Numbered from the stretch's first letter, positions 7,596 to 15,804 are shown. The stretch: DNA of 31,280 bases from Nitrososphaera sp. UBA210 (GCA_002494895.1 DADA01000064.1:1-31280), one strand, 5' to 3'. Made by a program: numbers and translations. The notes: a model not told the origin generated them from the sequence alone.

Positions 7596-8756
7596 ATGAG
7601 CCACATTCTGACTAATCGTTTATCAGTAGCCTCATTCCATGGAAAATTGTTGCCTGTCATTCCATATAGCAAAGAGCAGCTTATGAAGTACATCGATCAA
7701 ATAGACATGTACCAATTAAGAAAAAGTGGAAGCGGCGCCGTCACCGTCAATTATTCGCTTGAAGTATCAGAAGATGGCTACCCATTGTATTCCGTCGAAT
7801 ACCCAAAGCTCATAATAACGACAGAAGCCCGAGAACGAGACGTTGTTGAAGTATTCGATAGATCTGGTATTTACGATCTTCAGGCAGAGTTCTTACCTTC
7901 TGAAACACACCTCCATGTAGAGTATCCGTACCTAAGAACAAACAATCCTGAAACCAAGATACCGGTAAATACAAGAACTCGTCAAGGTTTTGAAGGATGG
8001 TTCAAGCAAATAATGGATGCGCTAGGTGGTTCGATTGTACTCATTCCCGATACCAATTTTCTCATGAGGCATTACTTTTCAAATCACTTCAAAAATATTG
8101 TTCCGAATACCAACGGACCATCTTTCAGATTTGCTTTATCGCGCTTAACCATTATTGAAGTTGAAAATAAATACAACAGGGCGTCAGAAGATGCAAAGAC
8201 AAGAGAGGCCAAACTTGAGGACACAAAAATTCCAAAAGACAAAAAACAGGATATTGAGTTCTCCGTGCGTGCGGCGAGAAAGGAAGTACGAGTCGCATTC
8301 CATACTGCCAAGGAAATATTCACCATGAGGAGAAATGGCGCTGAACCTTTGCAGCATATCAGCCTAGACTTACTCAAATCATTCAGCGCACAATCAGGAA
8401 AAGGGTTTGCCGATCCATGGATTAGAAGGGAAATACTTGATGCTAAATCCAAAAGCAATGAAAGATTAGTTCTACTAACGAGTGACATGATGAATGCATT
8501 AGTCGCGGTTTCAGAGAATATCAATGTGATATTTCTATCAAGAATCGAGAAAGATTATTTCCACGTAGATACGGTACCACTGGCAGACATAATTTTCAAC
8601 ACCGCGATCCACTTTGGAGAATGTGATTGCAAGCTAACTGCTGCCGGTGATGTCAAAGAATTCAAAATAATCGGGATGTGGCATGGGAAGACTATCAATG
8701 ATTGGTTAAATGGTAAGGTTCTTCGAGATGGTGATGAGTCTAGTTGGCTAGGTTGA
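7596..8756 (+). CDS. PIN-domain protein with an uncharacterised N-terminal domain
   Basis: The C-terminal half carries the acidic PIN signature: D152 in LIPDTNF, E188/E190 in IIEVE, D273 in FADPWIRREI and D297 in LLTSDMMN. A highly charged helical insertion (about 193-245) sits inside the fold. The N-terminal 130 residues look like beta-rich sequence with no family I recognise. At 386 residues it is far longer than a VapC toxin (about 130), and no antitoxin gene precedes it. An RNA-cleaving role is inferred from the fold. It shares strand and neighbourhood with the NYN-LOTUS gene. The start is the first ATG; a later ATG (7683) is possible but would shorten the N-terminal domain. Confidence 0.78.
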   Translation: MSHILTNRLSVASFHGKLLPVIPYSKEQLMKYIDQIDMYQLRKSGSGAVTVNYSLEVSEDGYPLYSVEYPKLIITTEARERDVVEVFDRSGIYDLQAEFLPSETHLHVEYPYLRTNNPETKIPVNTRTRQGFEGWFKQIMDALGGSIVLIPDTNFLMRHYFSNHFKNIVPNTNGPSFRFALSRLTIIEVENKYNRASEDAKTREAKLEDTKIPKDKKQDIEFSVRAARKEVRVAFHTAKEIFTMRRNGAEPLQHISLDLLKSFSAQSGKGFADPWIRREILDAKSKSNERLVLLTSDMMNALVAVSENINVIFLSRIEKDYFHVDTVPLADIIFNTAIHFGECDCKLTAAGDVKEFKIIGMWHGKTINDWLNGKVLRDGDESSWLG

Positions 8757-8852
8757 CATGTTATTGCTATCAACAATTCTATGAAGGTGTAGTTGATTTT
8801 TAGAATCAATGAACAACATTGTCATTTACAAAACATCTTTCTGTTGCCAGAG

Positions 8853-9125
8853 CTAAAATGCTCCGTAACCCTTGAATGCCTTTCTGAGGCTTGCCTGCTC
8901 CTTTGTAATTTCAGCATGACATTTCTTATGTAGACCAATCATATTTGCGTAATTTGAACCGCCACCAAAGGCGTGCTGATAGAAGTGGTGTACCTCCATG
9001 CCTCCCTTTGTTATAGGGCCTTGACACTTTGCGCAGGGTCCGCCTTGCATTTTCCAGATCATTTCTCTTTGCTCAGGTGATGCAATCCGTCTTGGGTCTT
9101 TGCCAATCAGGTCTTTAATGGTCAT
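8853..9125 (-). CDS. Small HNH endonuclease
   Basis: The 90-residue protein is an HNH nuclease. It has a CAKCQGP zinc knuckle (C31, C34), the VHHFYQH catalytic motif with H46/H47, asparagines in NYANMIG, and the closing HKKCHAE (H66, C69, H70). This is a beta-beta-alpha metal finger that nicks or cuts DNA. The start is ATG 9125, not the GTG one codon upstream, because a TTTATTAA box is centred 24-25 nt before it. No intron, intein or modification partner is adjacent. It may be a stand-alone mobile-type endonuclease or part of the surrounding island. It diverges from the kinase-like gene. Confidence 0.85.
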   Translation of the reverse strand: MTIKDLIGKDPRRIASPEQREMIWKMQGGPCAKCQGPITKGGMEVHHFYQHAFGGGSNYANMIGLHKKCHAEITKEQASLRKAFKGYGAF

Positions 9126-9145
9126 CACTTTGAGTTCAAGGTTCG

Positions 9146-9153
9146 TTAATAAA
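9146..9153 (-). promoter_or_regulatory. TATA box of the HNH gene
   Basis: TTTATTAA on the minus strand is centred about 25 nt before ATG 9125. It lies in the 100-nt divergent region shared with the kinase-like gene. Confidence 0.5.
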
Positions 9154-9224
9154 AGGAAGAATATGATAACCTTTTAACAGACAGCAAATTACATTCTTGT
9201 TCTCTTTAGGAAACTGATAAATGA

Positions 9225-9737
9225 TTGCACGTTGAGCCTCCTTTGTTGAAGCATAAAAGCAGAAAGGTTTTGGCTCGCACCATAGACTCGTTCATAGATC
9301 ATTACATGAAGACCAGAAGAACAAAGAGGTTTCCCGATAAGCGCCTTTTGGAACCCATAGTTAAATTCCTATTTGGTGACTATAGACATTTGGGCAGAGG
9401 ATGGTACAAGAATGTTTACTATGTCACTTCAAGGAACGGCAAACGAGAACTTGTCCTGAAAATGGGCCATCCAAAAGACATCGTAAGAGACTTTACAATA
9501 TCAAGGAGGCTTTCAAATAGATACTTCGCCAAAGTCTACTGGCGTACAAAATACTGTCTTTTACAAAAATATGGAAGCAATGAAAGAGTCCCATCGGACG
9601 TGCTTGAAAGATTGAAGAGAAAAGCTGGGACGGTGGGACTAGTTGACATAAAGCCTGCTAACGTACGGCGGGTTGAAGGAAGATTCAAAATCGTTGATGC
9701 AAGTATCAGCAAAGGGGGCAAGTCTAAGTCAATTTAG
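9225..9737 (+). CDS. Very short protein-kinase-like protein
   Basis: The 170 residues carry kinase-fold signatures in order. A glycine-rich loop and strands (HLGRGWYKNVYYVTS, about 56-69) come first, then a VLKMG lysine (K79), a hinge-like CLLQKYG (111-117), VDIKPANV (D141, K143, N146; compare HRDLKPEN) and IVDAS (D158; compare DFG). The chain ends about ten residues after the last motif, so most of a normal C-lobe, including the activation segment, is missing. Similar miniature kinases occur among phage and archaeal proteins. Activity is plausible but unproven. The start is uncertain: TTG 9225, TTG 9240 or ATG 9306 all keep the kinase core. The basic N-terminus (KTRRTKRF) could bind nucleic acid. 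Confidence 0.6.
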   Translation: MHVEPPLLKHKSRKVLARTIDSFIDHYMKTRRTKRFPDKRLLEPIVKFLFGDYRHLGRGWYKNVYYVTSRNGKRELVLKMGHPKDIVRDFTISRRLSNRYFAKVYWRTKYCLLQKYGSNERVPSDVLERLKRKAGTVGLVDIKPANVRRVEGRFKIVDASISKGGKSKSI

Positions 9738-9741
9738 GCTA

Positions 9742-9769
9742 CCTGAACAACAAAGCTATATTGTTCAGG
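9742..9769. terminator. Hairpin downstream of the kinase-like gene
   Basis: CCTGAACAA and TTGTTCAGG form a perfect 9-bp stem with a 10-nt loop, starting 4 nt after the kinase-like stop codon. Position suggests a 3'-end hairpin, although there is no U-tract directly after it and intrinsic termination in archaea mainly uses U-runs. Confidence 0.45.
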
Positions 9770-9868
9770 CGGGTATTGCAATTCAAATGATCGTTCTGGC
9801 GATTTGGATGGTCTAGTGACCTTTTACGTGAGACGAGAGGCAATATAGACTCGCTATGTGAAGATACA

Positions 9869-9884
9869 CTTTACAATTGTAAAG
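9869..9884 (+). promoter_or_regulatory. copA operator: 16-bp palindrome
   Basis: CTTTACAATTGTAAAG is a perfect palindrome whose core matches the cop-box TACAnnTGTA. Its centre is 45.5 nt before the copA ATG, and it lies directly upstream of the TATA box (9893-9900). A dimeric winged-helix metalloregulator of the CopY/BlaI class is the most likely ligand; this is inference from the motif and from the copper gene it precedes. In this position the bound protein could either activate or block the TFB/TBP complex. Confidence 0.75.
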
Positions 9885-9892
9885 TCCTTATG

Positions 9893-9900
9893 CTATATAG
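9893..9900 (+). promoter_or_regulatory. copA TATA box
   Basis: CTATATAG is centred 25.5 nt before ATG 9922, as expected for a leaderless archaeal mRNA. Confidence 0.6.
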
Positions 9901-9921
9901 GAGAAAATCCAAGGGATACGC

Positions 9922-12120
9922 ATGGCTACAGACCCGGTATGCGGCATGTTTGTCGAAGAAAAACCCGAGTCCATTCAGCATGCTGTGGACGGTAGAAAAT
10001 ACTATTTTTGCGCCACCCAGTGTCTCAACGAATTCACACAACCCGAAAGGGAGATGAAGAAACTAAAGAGGCATGTCGCGATCAGTATAGCCCTTACCAT
10101 TCCAATATTGATACTGACACTTCCGCACATGTTTCCCTCGCAGCTCGAGGACTTTATGCTGCTTCCAATGGAGCTTGGCAGCTATGTGATGCTCGTGCTG
10201 GCAACTCCAGTGCAGTTCTGGATAGGTTGGCGGTTCTACAAGGGGACGTGGGACGGAATAAGAGCTAGAGCCTCGAACATGGACACGCTGATAGCTCTCG
10301 GGACAACCGCGGCCTATCTATACAGCGCGGCAGTCACCATGGCGCCCAGCTACTTTCCATTCGCATCGGTGTATTTTGAAACTGCCGCGATCATTATCAC
10401 TTTGATCCTAGTCGGAAGGCTGCTTGAGACAAGGACAAAAGAAAAGGCGTCTAGCGCGGTACGAAAACTGATGGACCTTCAGCCTAGAGTTGCGAAGGTG
10501 ATAAGGGAACAAGAGGAAATAGAGATCCCTGTCGAGTAGGTTCAGGAGGGCGACCTGCTAGTAGTCAGGCCGGGCGAGCGCGTGCCCGCGGATGGAATCG
10601 TAGTCGACGGAGCATCATCAGTGGACGAGTCGGCTGTCACCGGCGAAAGCATACCCGTAGACAAATCAAGGGATAGCGAAGTCATCGGTGCGACGATAAA
10701 CCAAAGCGGTCTGCTCAAAGTCAGAGCCACCAAGGTGGGTCAGGATACAGTCCTGTCGCAGATCATCGCACTTGTTGAGGACGCAAGGATGAGTAAGGCC
10801 CCGATGCAGAGAATGGTCGACCAGGTGGCAAAGTATTTCGTTCCGGCGGTGATCGCTGTTGCGGTAGGCGTGGCTATGGGATGGTATATTGCAGGAGGCG
10901 CGGGACTGACCTATTCGGTCCTTGCGTTCGTGTCAGTGATAATCATCGCGTGCCCCTGCGCGCTTGGAATCGCGACACCAGCCGCACTGATGATGGGAGC
11001 TGGCAAGGGAGCGGAGAACGGCATTCTGTTCAAGGGAGGGGAGCATCTTGAAATGGCAAGAAGGGTGAATACTGTAGTTTTCGACAAGACCGGCACGCTG
11101 ACAGAAGGCAAGCCTTCGGTCACGGACATAGTCGATTTGTCGGGACTGGGAGATAACGAGCTGCTGAGGCTGGCGGCAATCGCAGAGTCAGGCTCAGAGC
11201 ACCCACTCGGCCAGGCCGTAGTCAGGAAAGCTAGGGAGCAGGGAATCCCGATCTCCAATCCCGATTCATTTGAGGCGGTATCGGGTCACGGACTAAGAGC
11301 GAATGTTGGAAGCCACGAAGTCATGATAGGAAACAGAAAGCTGACGCGCGAAAACGGGATCACCGTCACAGGAGAGGTGGATGCGACCCTTCAGAATATG
11401 GAGCAGACAGGCAAGACGGCCACGCTCGTTTCAATCGATGGAAAACTATCAGGGATAATTGCAATGGCAGACACTGTGAAGGAACGCGCGAAGGAGGCGA
11501 TCGACGCGCTCAACCGCTTGCATATCGAAGTAGCGATGCTGACAGGCGACAACGAAAGGACCGCGAACGCGATAGCGTCAAAGCTTGGAATCAGGCGCGT
11601 AATAGCACAGGTTCTGCCGCAGGAGAAGGAGCAGGTCATTGCAAAGCTGAAGGACGAAGGAAGAGTGGTGGCAATGGTCGGCGATGGGATCAACGACGCT
11701 CCTGCGCTTGCCCGTGCCGATCTTGGGATAGCAATAGGCTCTGGCACCGACGTGGCAAAAGAGACGGGCGGAATCATACTGATAAAGAACGATGTAAGGG
11801 ACGTAGTAATTGCGCTTGAGCTAGGCAAAAAGACCGTATCTAAGATAAAGCAGAACCTGTTCTGGGCGTTTGCGTACAACACTGGGTTGATACCTGTGGC
11901 AGGAGGCGCGCTCGTGCCGTTCCTCGGGCTGGAAGTGTTCGGCTGGCTGCCTATACTTGCAGGAGCGGCAATGGCACTGAGCTCGGTGACGGTGGTCGGG
12001 AACTCGCTTCTGCTCGGCAGATACGTGCCAAGATTCGCGTCAGCGAGAACAAAAAGAGAACAGCCTTACTCGCAAGTGAATGTGAATGAGACATATTTCT
12101 CTGCCGAGACTAGCGCGTAG
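9922..12120 (+). pseudogene. copA: Copper-exporting P1B-ATPase with N-terminal YHS domain, interrupted by an in-frame TAG
   Basis: A single frame of 733 codons encodes a Cu+ P-type ATPase, except for a TAG at 10537-10539 (codon 206). Upstream, residues 1-40 are a YHS metal domain (C7, C30, C34) in place of the usual HMA, followed by four membrane helices. Downstream come the actuator TGES (240-243), the CPC metal site in the membrane (344-346), phosphorylation D388 in DKTGT, SEHPLGQ, MLTGDN and VGDGINDAP. No frame shift is involved: sequence before the stop (EEIEIPVE) runs straight into VQEGDLLVVRPGE after it. A GAG-to-TAG change would account for it. The second part has no proper start (GTG 10582 lies inside the actuator domain), so without readthrough the pump would be non-functional. 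A sequencing error is equally possible. The 3' end overlaps the convergent HMA gene by 11 nt. Confidence 0.9.
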
Positions 12121-12346
12121 GAGAAAATACTCTAGAGAACTTGTAGCCCGAAGCCTCTAGCTTTTTCTTTATCTCGGTGACAGTAATAAGCGAAGAGTCG
12201 TATTCTACTATGACGCTATCAGTCATGACGTCGATAGCTACTCTCTTTATCGCATGCTCGCCCCTAAGCTGGCTTTCAACTATAGGCTTACAACTAGTGC
12301 AATACATTCCTACTACTTTGAACAAAACTCTCTTACAGGAGATCAT
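12110..12346 (-). CDS. copZ: HMA-type copper chaperone (CopZ-like)
   Basis: The small heavy-metal-associated domain protein has the GMYCTSC metal site on a KVVGM strand, followed by the beta-alpha-beta-beta-alpha-beta pattern (VAIDVMTDSVIVEYD, ITVTEIKKKLEASGYKF). It binds Cu(I) and would deliver it to a P1B-ATPase. CopA here lacks its own HMA domain, so a separate chaperone makes sense. ATG 12346 gives 78 residues; GTG 12376 would add ten. It follows the propeller gene by 12-42 nt on the same strand and converges on copA with an 11-nt overlap. Identification is firm; the symbol is by analogy. Confidence 0.85.
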   Translation of the reverse strand: MISCKRVLFKVVGMYCTSCKPIVESQLRGEHAIKRVAIDVMTDSVIVEYDSSLITVTEIKKKLEASGYKFSRVFSPTR

Positions 12347-12388
12347 TTCGCTATATTCCGATACTGATGTCAACACACCGTGGCTCTG

Positions 12389-13303
12389 TTATGTTCGATT
12401 TGTTCCTACCAGTTGCCAGCCATCTCCATTCAAAGACGAGCTCCTAAACACCTCTTGAAAACCCTGAGGCGCAGCAAATCCGGCGACGTATATTATCTTG
12501 TTCTGAGAATCAACAGATATCGAGGTAGCGGTAAGGCTATTCGGAGGACGACTGATGCTTTCAAATGTCTTGCCAAGGTCAGATGATCTTGCCAGACCAA
12601 ATGTCTCGGTTGAAGCGTACAGATTTCCGTCATCATCAAATGCTAATGCCATAACTGCTATTCCCGAATATTGGTTAGTCTGGGTCCAGCTTGCTGCTCC
12701 GTCATTTGACATGAAGATGCCATCATTTGTTGCTGCAAGTATGGTATTTGAATCGCTTGGAGAAATCGCGAGCGCTGTCACGTACTGCCCGGGATAATCA
12801 AATCTGTTCCACGTCTTTCCTGCATCGGCAGTCTTGAAAATTCCTCGTCCACCACTGTCGAATCCTATAATGGTGTTAGGGTCGCTCTTGCTAACCGCCA
12901 TCGCGTGAAAATCTACTGGAGGATCGAGGACCGTTGCTACAACTTCCCACGTCTGACCTCCATCAGTACTCATTATCAGGCCAGTATTCCCACCAGTAGA
13001 GGGGTGACCGCTGGAATAAAGTGGAGTCCCAGGAGTCTGAGGAGCGTTAAATGCCATGTAATCTGCTCTTTGCTTGTCCACCTTGACTGGCGTGCCACCA
13101 TCTACGCTCTTGTAAAAGTCACCGTGCGTGGCAATGTACAATATGCCGCGGTCAGAAGGATCGATTCCTAGTCCGTGCACGTGAATCCAAGAAACAGTCC
13201 TCGACAAAGAGGTTTCAGAGTTTGGACTTGGTAGGTTTCCGCTGCTCAATGCCATTCCTATACCGACAGCAATAGCAACAGCAATTCCAACACCAACAGC
13301 CAT
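12389..13303 (-). CDS. Membrane-anchored Asp-box (BNR/Ycf48-like) beta-propeller
   Basis: An N-terminal hydrophobic segment (VGIAVAIAVGIGMAL) anchors or exports a propeller with repeated Asp-boxes: STDGGQTW, TADAGKTW, SNDGAASW and SSDLGKTF. The first blade has WIHVHGLGIDP and IATHGDF, a His-rich pattern that could hold a metal. Such proteins are often labelled sialidase-like or photosystem II assembly-like, but no glycosidase residues are evident. Context (small YHS gene before, HMA gene after, same strand) suggests a role in extracytoplasmic copper handling; this is inference. The frame stays open upstream of ATG 13303 with no stop until beyond GTG 13369, through a very basic stretch (GRQEKRGTKSGKSKGKF), so the true N-terminus may be about 22 residues longer. 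Confidence 0.8.
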   Translation of the reverse strand: MAVGVGIAVAIAVGIGMALSSGNLPSPNSETSLSRTVSWIHVHGLGIDPSDRGILYIATHGDFYKSVDGGTPVKVDKQRADYMAFNAPQTPGTPLYSSGHPSTGGNTGLIMSTDGGQTWEVVATVLDPPVDFHAMAVSKSDPNTIIGFDSGGRGIFKTADAGKTWNRFDYPGQYVTALAISPSDSNTILAATNDGIFMSNDGAASWTQTNQYSGIAVMALAFDDDGNLYASTETFGLARSSDLGKTFESISRPPNSLTATSISVDSQNKIIYVAGFAAPQGFQEVFRSSSLNGDGWQLVGTNRT

Positions 13304-13434
13304 GAATTTACCTTTACTTTTGCCTGACTTTGTTCCTCTTTTTTCCTGCCTACCTAATTTGAAACGCCACTACCCTATCACTCAATTAAAATGCATAAAG
13401 AGCTTTTTCCAGATTCATGGCAGAACGCCTTGTA

Positions 13435-13578
13435 CTAGTATCCGTACTTTTTCGGATTCGAGTCGAACTGGGTCTTGCACGCAGCTGAGCAGAGATACAC
13501 CTTCTTGTCGCCGGCATTGGACACGAACTTTGCAGTTTTTTCGTCAACCATCATCCTGCATACAGGGTCTTTGAACAT
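13435..13578 (-). CDS. Small YHS-domain metal-binding protein (47 aa)
   Basis: The 47-residue frame is a bare YHS domain: KDPVCRMMV at the start, then YLCSAAC, with C7, C30 and C34. The three cysteines fall at exactly the same positions as in the first 34 residues of CopA in this window (DPVCGMFV, YFCATQC). The domain is known from copper-ATPase N-termini and likely binds Cu(I). ATG 13578 is preferred over ATG 13593 because it puts the upstream operator palindrome at 45.5 nt, identical to copA, and a weak TATA element (TTATCTA, minus strand) at about 26 nt. It is probably the first gene of the leftward YHS, propeller, HMA series. Confidence 0.78.
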   Translation of the reverse strand: MFKDPVCRMMVDEKTAKFVSNAGDKKVYLCSAACKTQFDSNPKKYGY

Positions 13579-13616
13579 GTCATTTATGAGCATGGCTGCA
13601 TAGATAAGGATCATAG

Positions 13617-13630
13617 TTTACAATTGTAAA
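13617..13630 (-). promoter_or_regulatory. Operator palindrome of the leftward copper operon
   Basis: TTTACAATTGTAAA is identical to the core of the copA operator. Its centre is 45.5 nt before ATG 13578, exactly the copA spacing. This supports common regulation of both outer copper promoters and fixes the YHS start codon. Confidence 0.72.
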
Positions 13631-13720
13631 GTGGCTAACCCTTTCGACGAAGATGGCCTTCTTTTCCCACTTTTAAGAATCCTTCACAAAACGCAGCGCT
13701 TGGAGTTCCATGGGATCGCA

Positions 13721-13728
13721 TTAATATC
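13721..13728 (+). promoter_or_regulatory. TATA box of the topoisomerase gene
   Basis: TTAATATC is centred about 28 nt before TTG 13753 and supports that non-ATG codon as the start of a leaderless mRNA. Confidence 0.5.
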
Positions 13729-13752
13729 CACACCCTGACACACTGATGTAGC

Positions 13753-15804
13753 TTGTATACTCTTGTAGTATGCGAAAAGCCAGACGCAGCCAGAAGGATA
13801 GCCGAGGCTCTGGGGACTTCTCGCGAATCAAGACATGCAGGAATGCCGGTCTTTGAGGTGAAGCGAAAAGATCATCATTACATGGTCTGCTCGGCCATTG
13901 GGCACCTCTACGGACTGACCGATTCGACTGCGAACAGAAGCGTGTTTCCTGTCCTTGACCTCGAGTGGACGGCCGCTGAAAAAAACGCGCGTGCATGCAG
14001 GGCGATCAAGGTCATTTCAGATCTTGCAAGGAATGCATCATCCTTTGTCCACGCATGCGACTATGATCAGGAAGGGGAAGTGATCGGGTACAGCATTCTA
14101 GAGTATGCGTGCGGCCACCAATATTCTAAATCGCTTCGGGCAAAATTCTCTACGCTGACGGATGAAGAAATAAGAATTTCATTTACGAATCTCCTAGAGC
14201 CGGACGGCCGGCTTGCAGATGCCGGCCGGTCACGCCATATGCTGGACTTTCTCTACGGCGTGAACCTTTCAAGGGCTCTTGCACAATCATTCAAGAGCGC
14301 AGTCGGCGGCTATCGGAATTTATCGATTGGAAGGGTGCAGGGGCCAACCCTTGCATTCGCAGTAGAGAGAGAGTTAGAGATCCGGCTCCACGTTCCAGAT
14401 CCCTATTGGACTGTAGCCGCGGAATTTCGCAAGAGCGGACAACATTTTACGGCGCACTATTTCAAGCCAAAGGTCGAAACACTCGCGCTTGCCCAAGAGA
14501 TTGTTGAAAAGTGCACGGGCGTGCAAGGTACTGTAGCCGATGTATCAAGTAGCAAGGTTGTTTTGAGGCCGCCAACTCCGTTCAACACCGGCGACCTGCA
14601 GCGCGAAGCGTACAGGCTATTTCGGATTTCTCCCGGGTACACCCTTGTGATAGCAGAAAAGCTGTACCTTTCGGCCCTGATCTCCTACCCTCGCACTTCA
14701 AGCCAAAAGCTCCCAAGCTCGATAGGATATTCCAAGATAATTGCAGCATTGGCAAATATCGGAAGCTATGGGAAGTTTGCCTCCATCTTGCTTTCTAAAG
14801 AAAGGCTTGTTCCAAATGAGGGGCGCATGAGTGACCCGGCACATCCAGCTATCTATCCGACAGGCGTAGTGCCTAAGCGGAGGCTTGGAGGGCTAGAGTT
14901 CAAGGTCTATGACCTCATAGTCAAGAGGTTCCTTGCTACCTTTGGCGATCCTGCGACAAGCCAGCGCACCAAAGTTTCAATCGACGTTGGGGGGCACGAG
15001 TTCAGAGCTGAGGCGAGTGTTCCGCTCTATGAGGGCTGGATGCTGTTTTACAAGCCATACATCAAGCTCGAGCAGCATGAGCTGCCAGAACTGCACAACG
15101 GCGATTCGCTGGAAAATCTCGGCACAAGTATGGAAGAAAAATTCACGCAGCCACCGGCTCGTTACAATCAATCCAGCCTGCTTGCCAAGATGGAGCAGGA
15201 GCAGATTGGCACAAAGGCTACGCGCGCTGACATTATCGCCACGCTGTTCAAGAGGAATTATGTCGCAACCACGCGGGGCGGGATTGAAGTAACGGATCTT
15301 GGACTTGCAATAATTGAATCAATGAGGGTGCACGCGCCCGCGATAATTTCGACAGAATTGACAAGGCTGATGGAGGAAAAACTAGACAAAGTGGAGCAGG
15401 GGACTTTAGACAGCACTTCTGCCATAGGGAGCGCTGTTGAGATGCTGATCGATTCGCTCTCGACCTTCATGGAGAAAAAAAATGAAATCGGCTCGAGCAT
15501 AGGCGATGCAGCCACATCAGACCACGCCCAAGCTGCAACGATCGGCCCCTGTCCAATCTGCGGCAAGGGCCAGCTGCGGATCATAAGGTCCAGAGCATCA
15601 AAGAAGCGCTTTGTCGGCTGCTCGAATTACGCTGAAGGCGGGTGCAAGACAACCGCGCCGCTGCCGCAAAGAGGTGGAATCAGAGTCACGGGAAAAGCAT
15701 GCCAGCAATGCGGCTGGCCTATTGTCGGCGTGGTATTTGCTCGGCGGGCAAAGCAATGGCGAATCTGCGTCAACGCAAGATGCCCGTCCAAGAAAAAGTC
15801 ATGA
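13753..15804 (+). CDS. topA: DNA topoisomerase IA
   Basis: The 683-residue protein relaxes negatively supercoiled DNA through a 5'-phosphotyrosine. The Toprim domain has E8 (VVCEKPDAARR) and D103/D105 (ACDYDQEG). SIGRVQGPTLAFAVERE (about 191-207) follows, and Y312 in LISYPRTSSQKLP is the nucleophile. GTKATRADIIATLF marks the C-terminal core. The last about 90 residues hold two zinc knuckle sets (GPCPICGKG ... FVGCSNYAEGGC and CQQCGWP ... CVNARCP). The size fits archaeal topoisomerase I/III. The start is TTG 13753, immediately before the conserved YTLVVCEKP strand and supported by the TATA box. It is preceded by the copper cluster and is unrelated to it. Confidence 0.95.
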   Translation: MYTLVVCEKPDAARRIAEALGTSRESRHAGMPVFEVKRKDHHYMVCSAIGHLYGLTDSTANRSVFPVLDLEWTAAEKNARACRAIKVISDLARNASSFVHACDYDQEGEVIGYSILEYACGHQYSKSLRAKFSTLTDEEIRISFTNLLEPDGRLADAGRSRHMLDFLYGVNLSRALAQSFKSAVGGYRNLSIGRVQGPTLAFAVERELEIRLHVPDPYWTVAAEFRKSGQHFTAHYFKPKVETLALAQEIVEKCTGVQGTVADVSSSKVVLRPPTPFNTGDLQREAYRLFRISPGYTLVIAEKLYLSALISYPRTSSQKLPSSIGYSKIIAALANIGSYGKFASILLSKERLVPNEGRMSDPAHPAIYPTGVVPKRRLGGLEFKVYDLIVKRFLATFGDPATSQRTKVSIDVGGHEFRAEASVPLYEGWMLFYKPYIKLEQHELPELHNGDSLENLGTSMEEKFTQPPARYNQSSLLAKMEQEQIGTKATRADIIATLFKRNYVATTRGGIEVTDLGLAIIESMRVHAPAIISTELTRLMEEKLDKVEQGTLDSTSAIGSAVEMLIDSLSTFMEKKNEIGSSIGDAATSDHAQAATIGPCPICGKGQLRIIRSRASKKRFVGCSNYAEGGCKTTAPLPQRGGIRVTGKACQQCGWPIVGVVFARRAKQWRICVNARCPSKKKS

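Noticed and set aside
10582..12120. Separate gene starting at GTG 10582 after the copA stop
   Set aside because: It starts in the middle of the actuator domain in the same frame as the upstream part. It is the rest of copA, not an independent gene.
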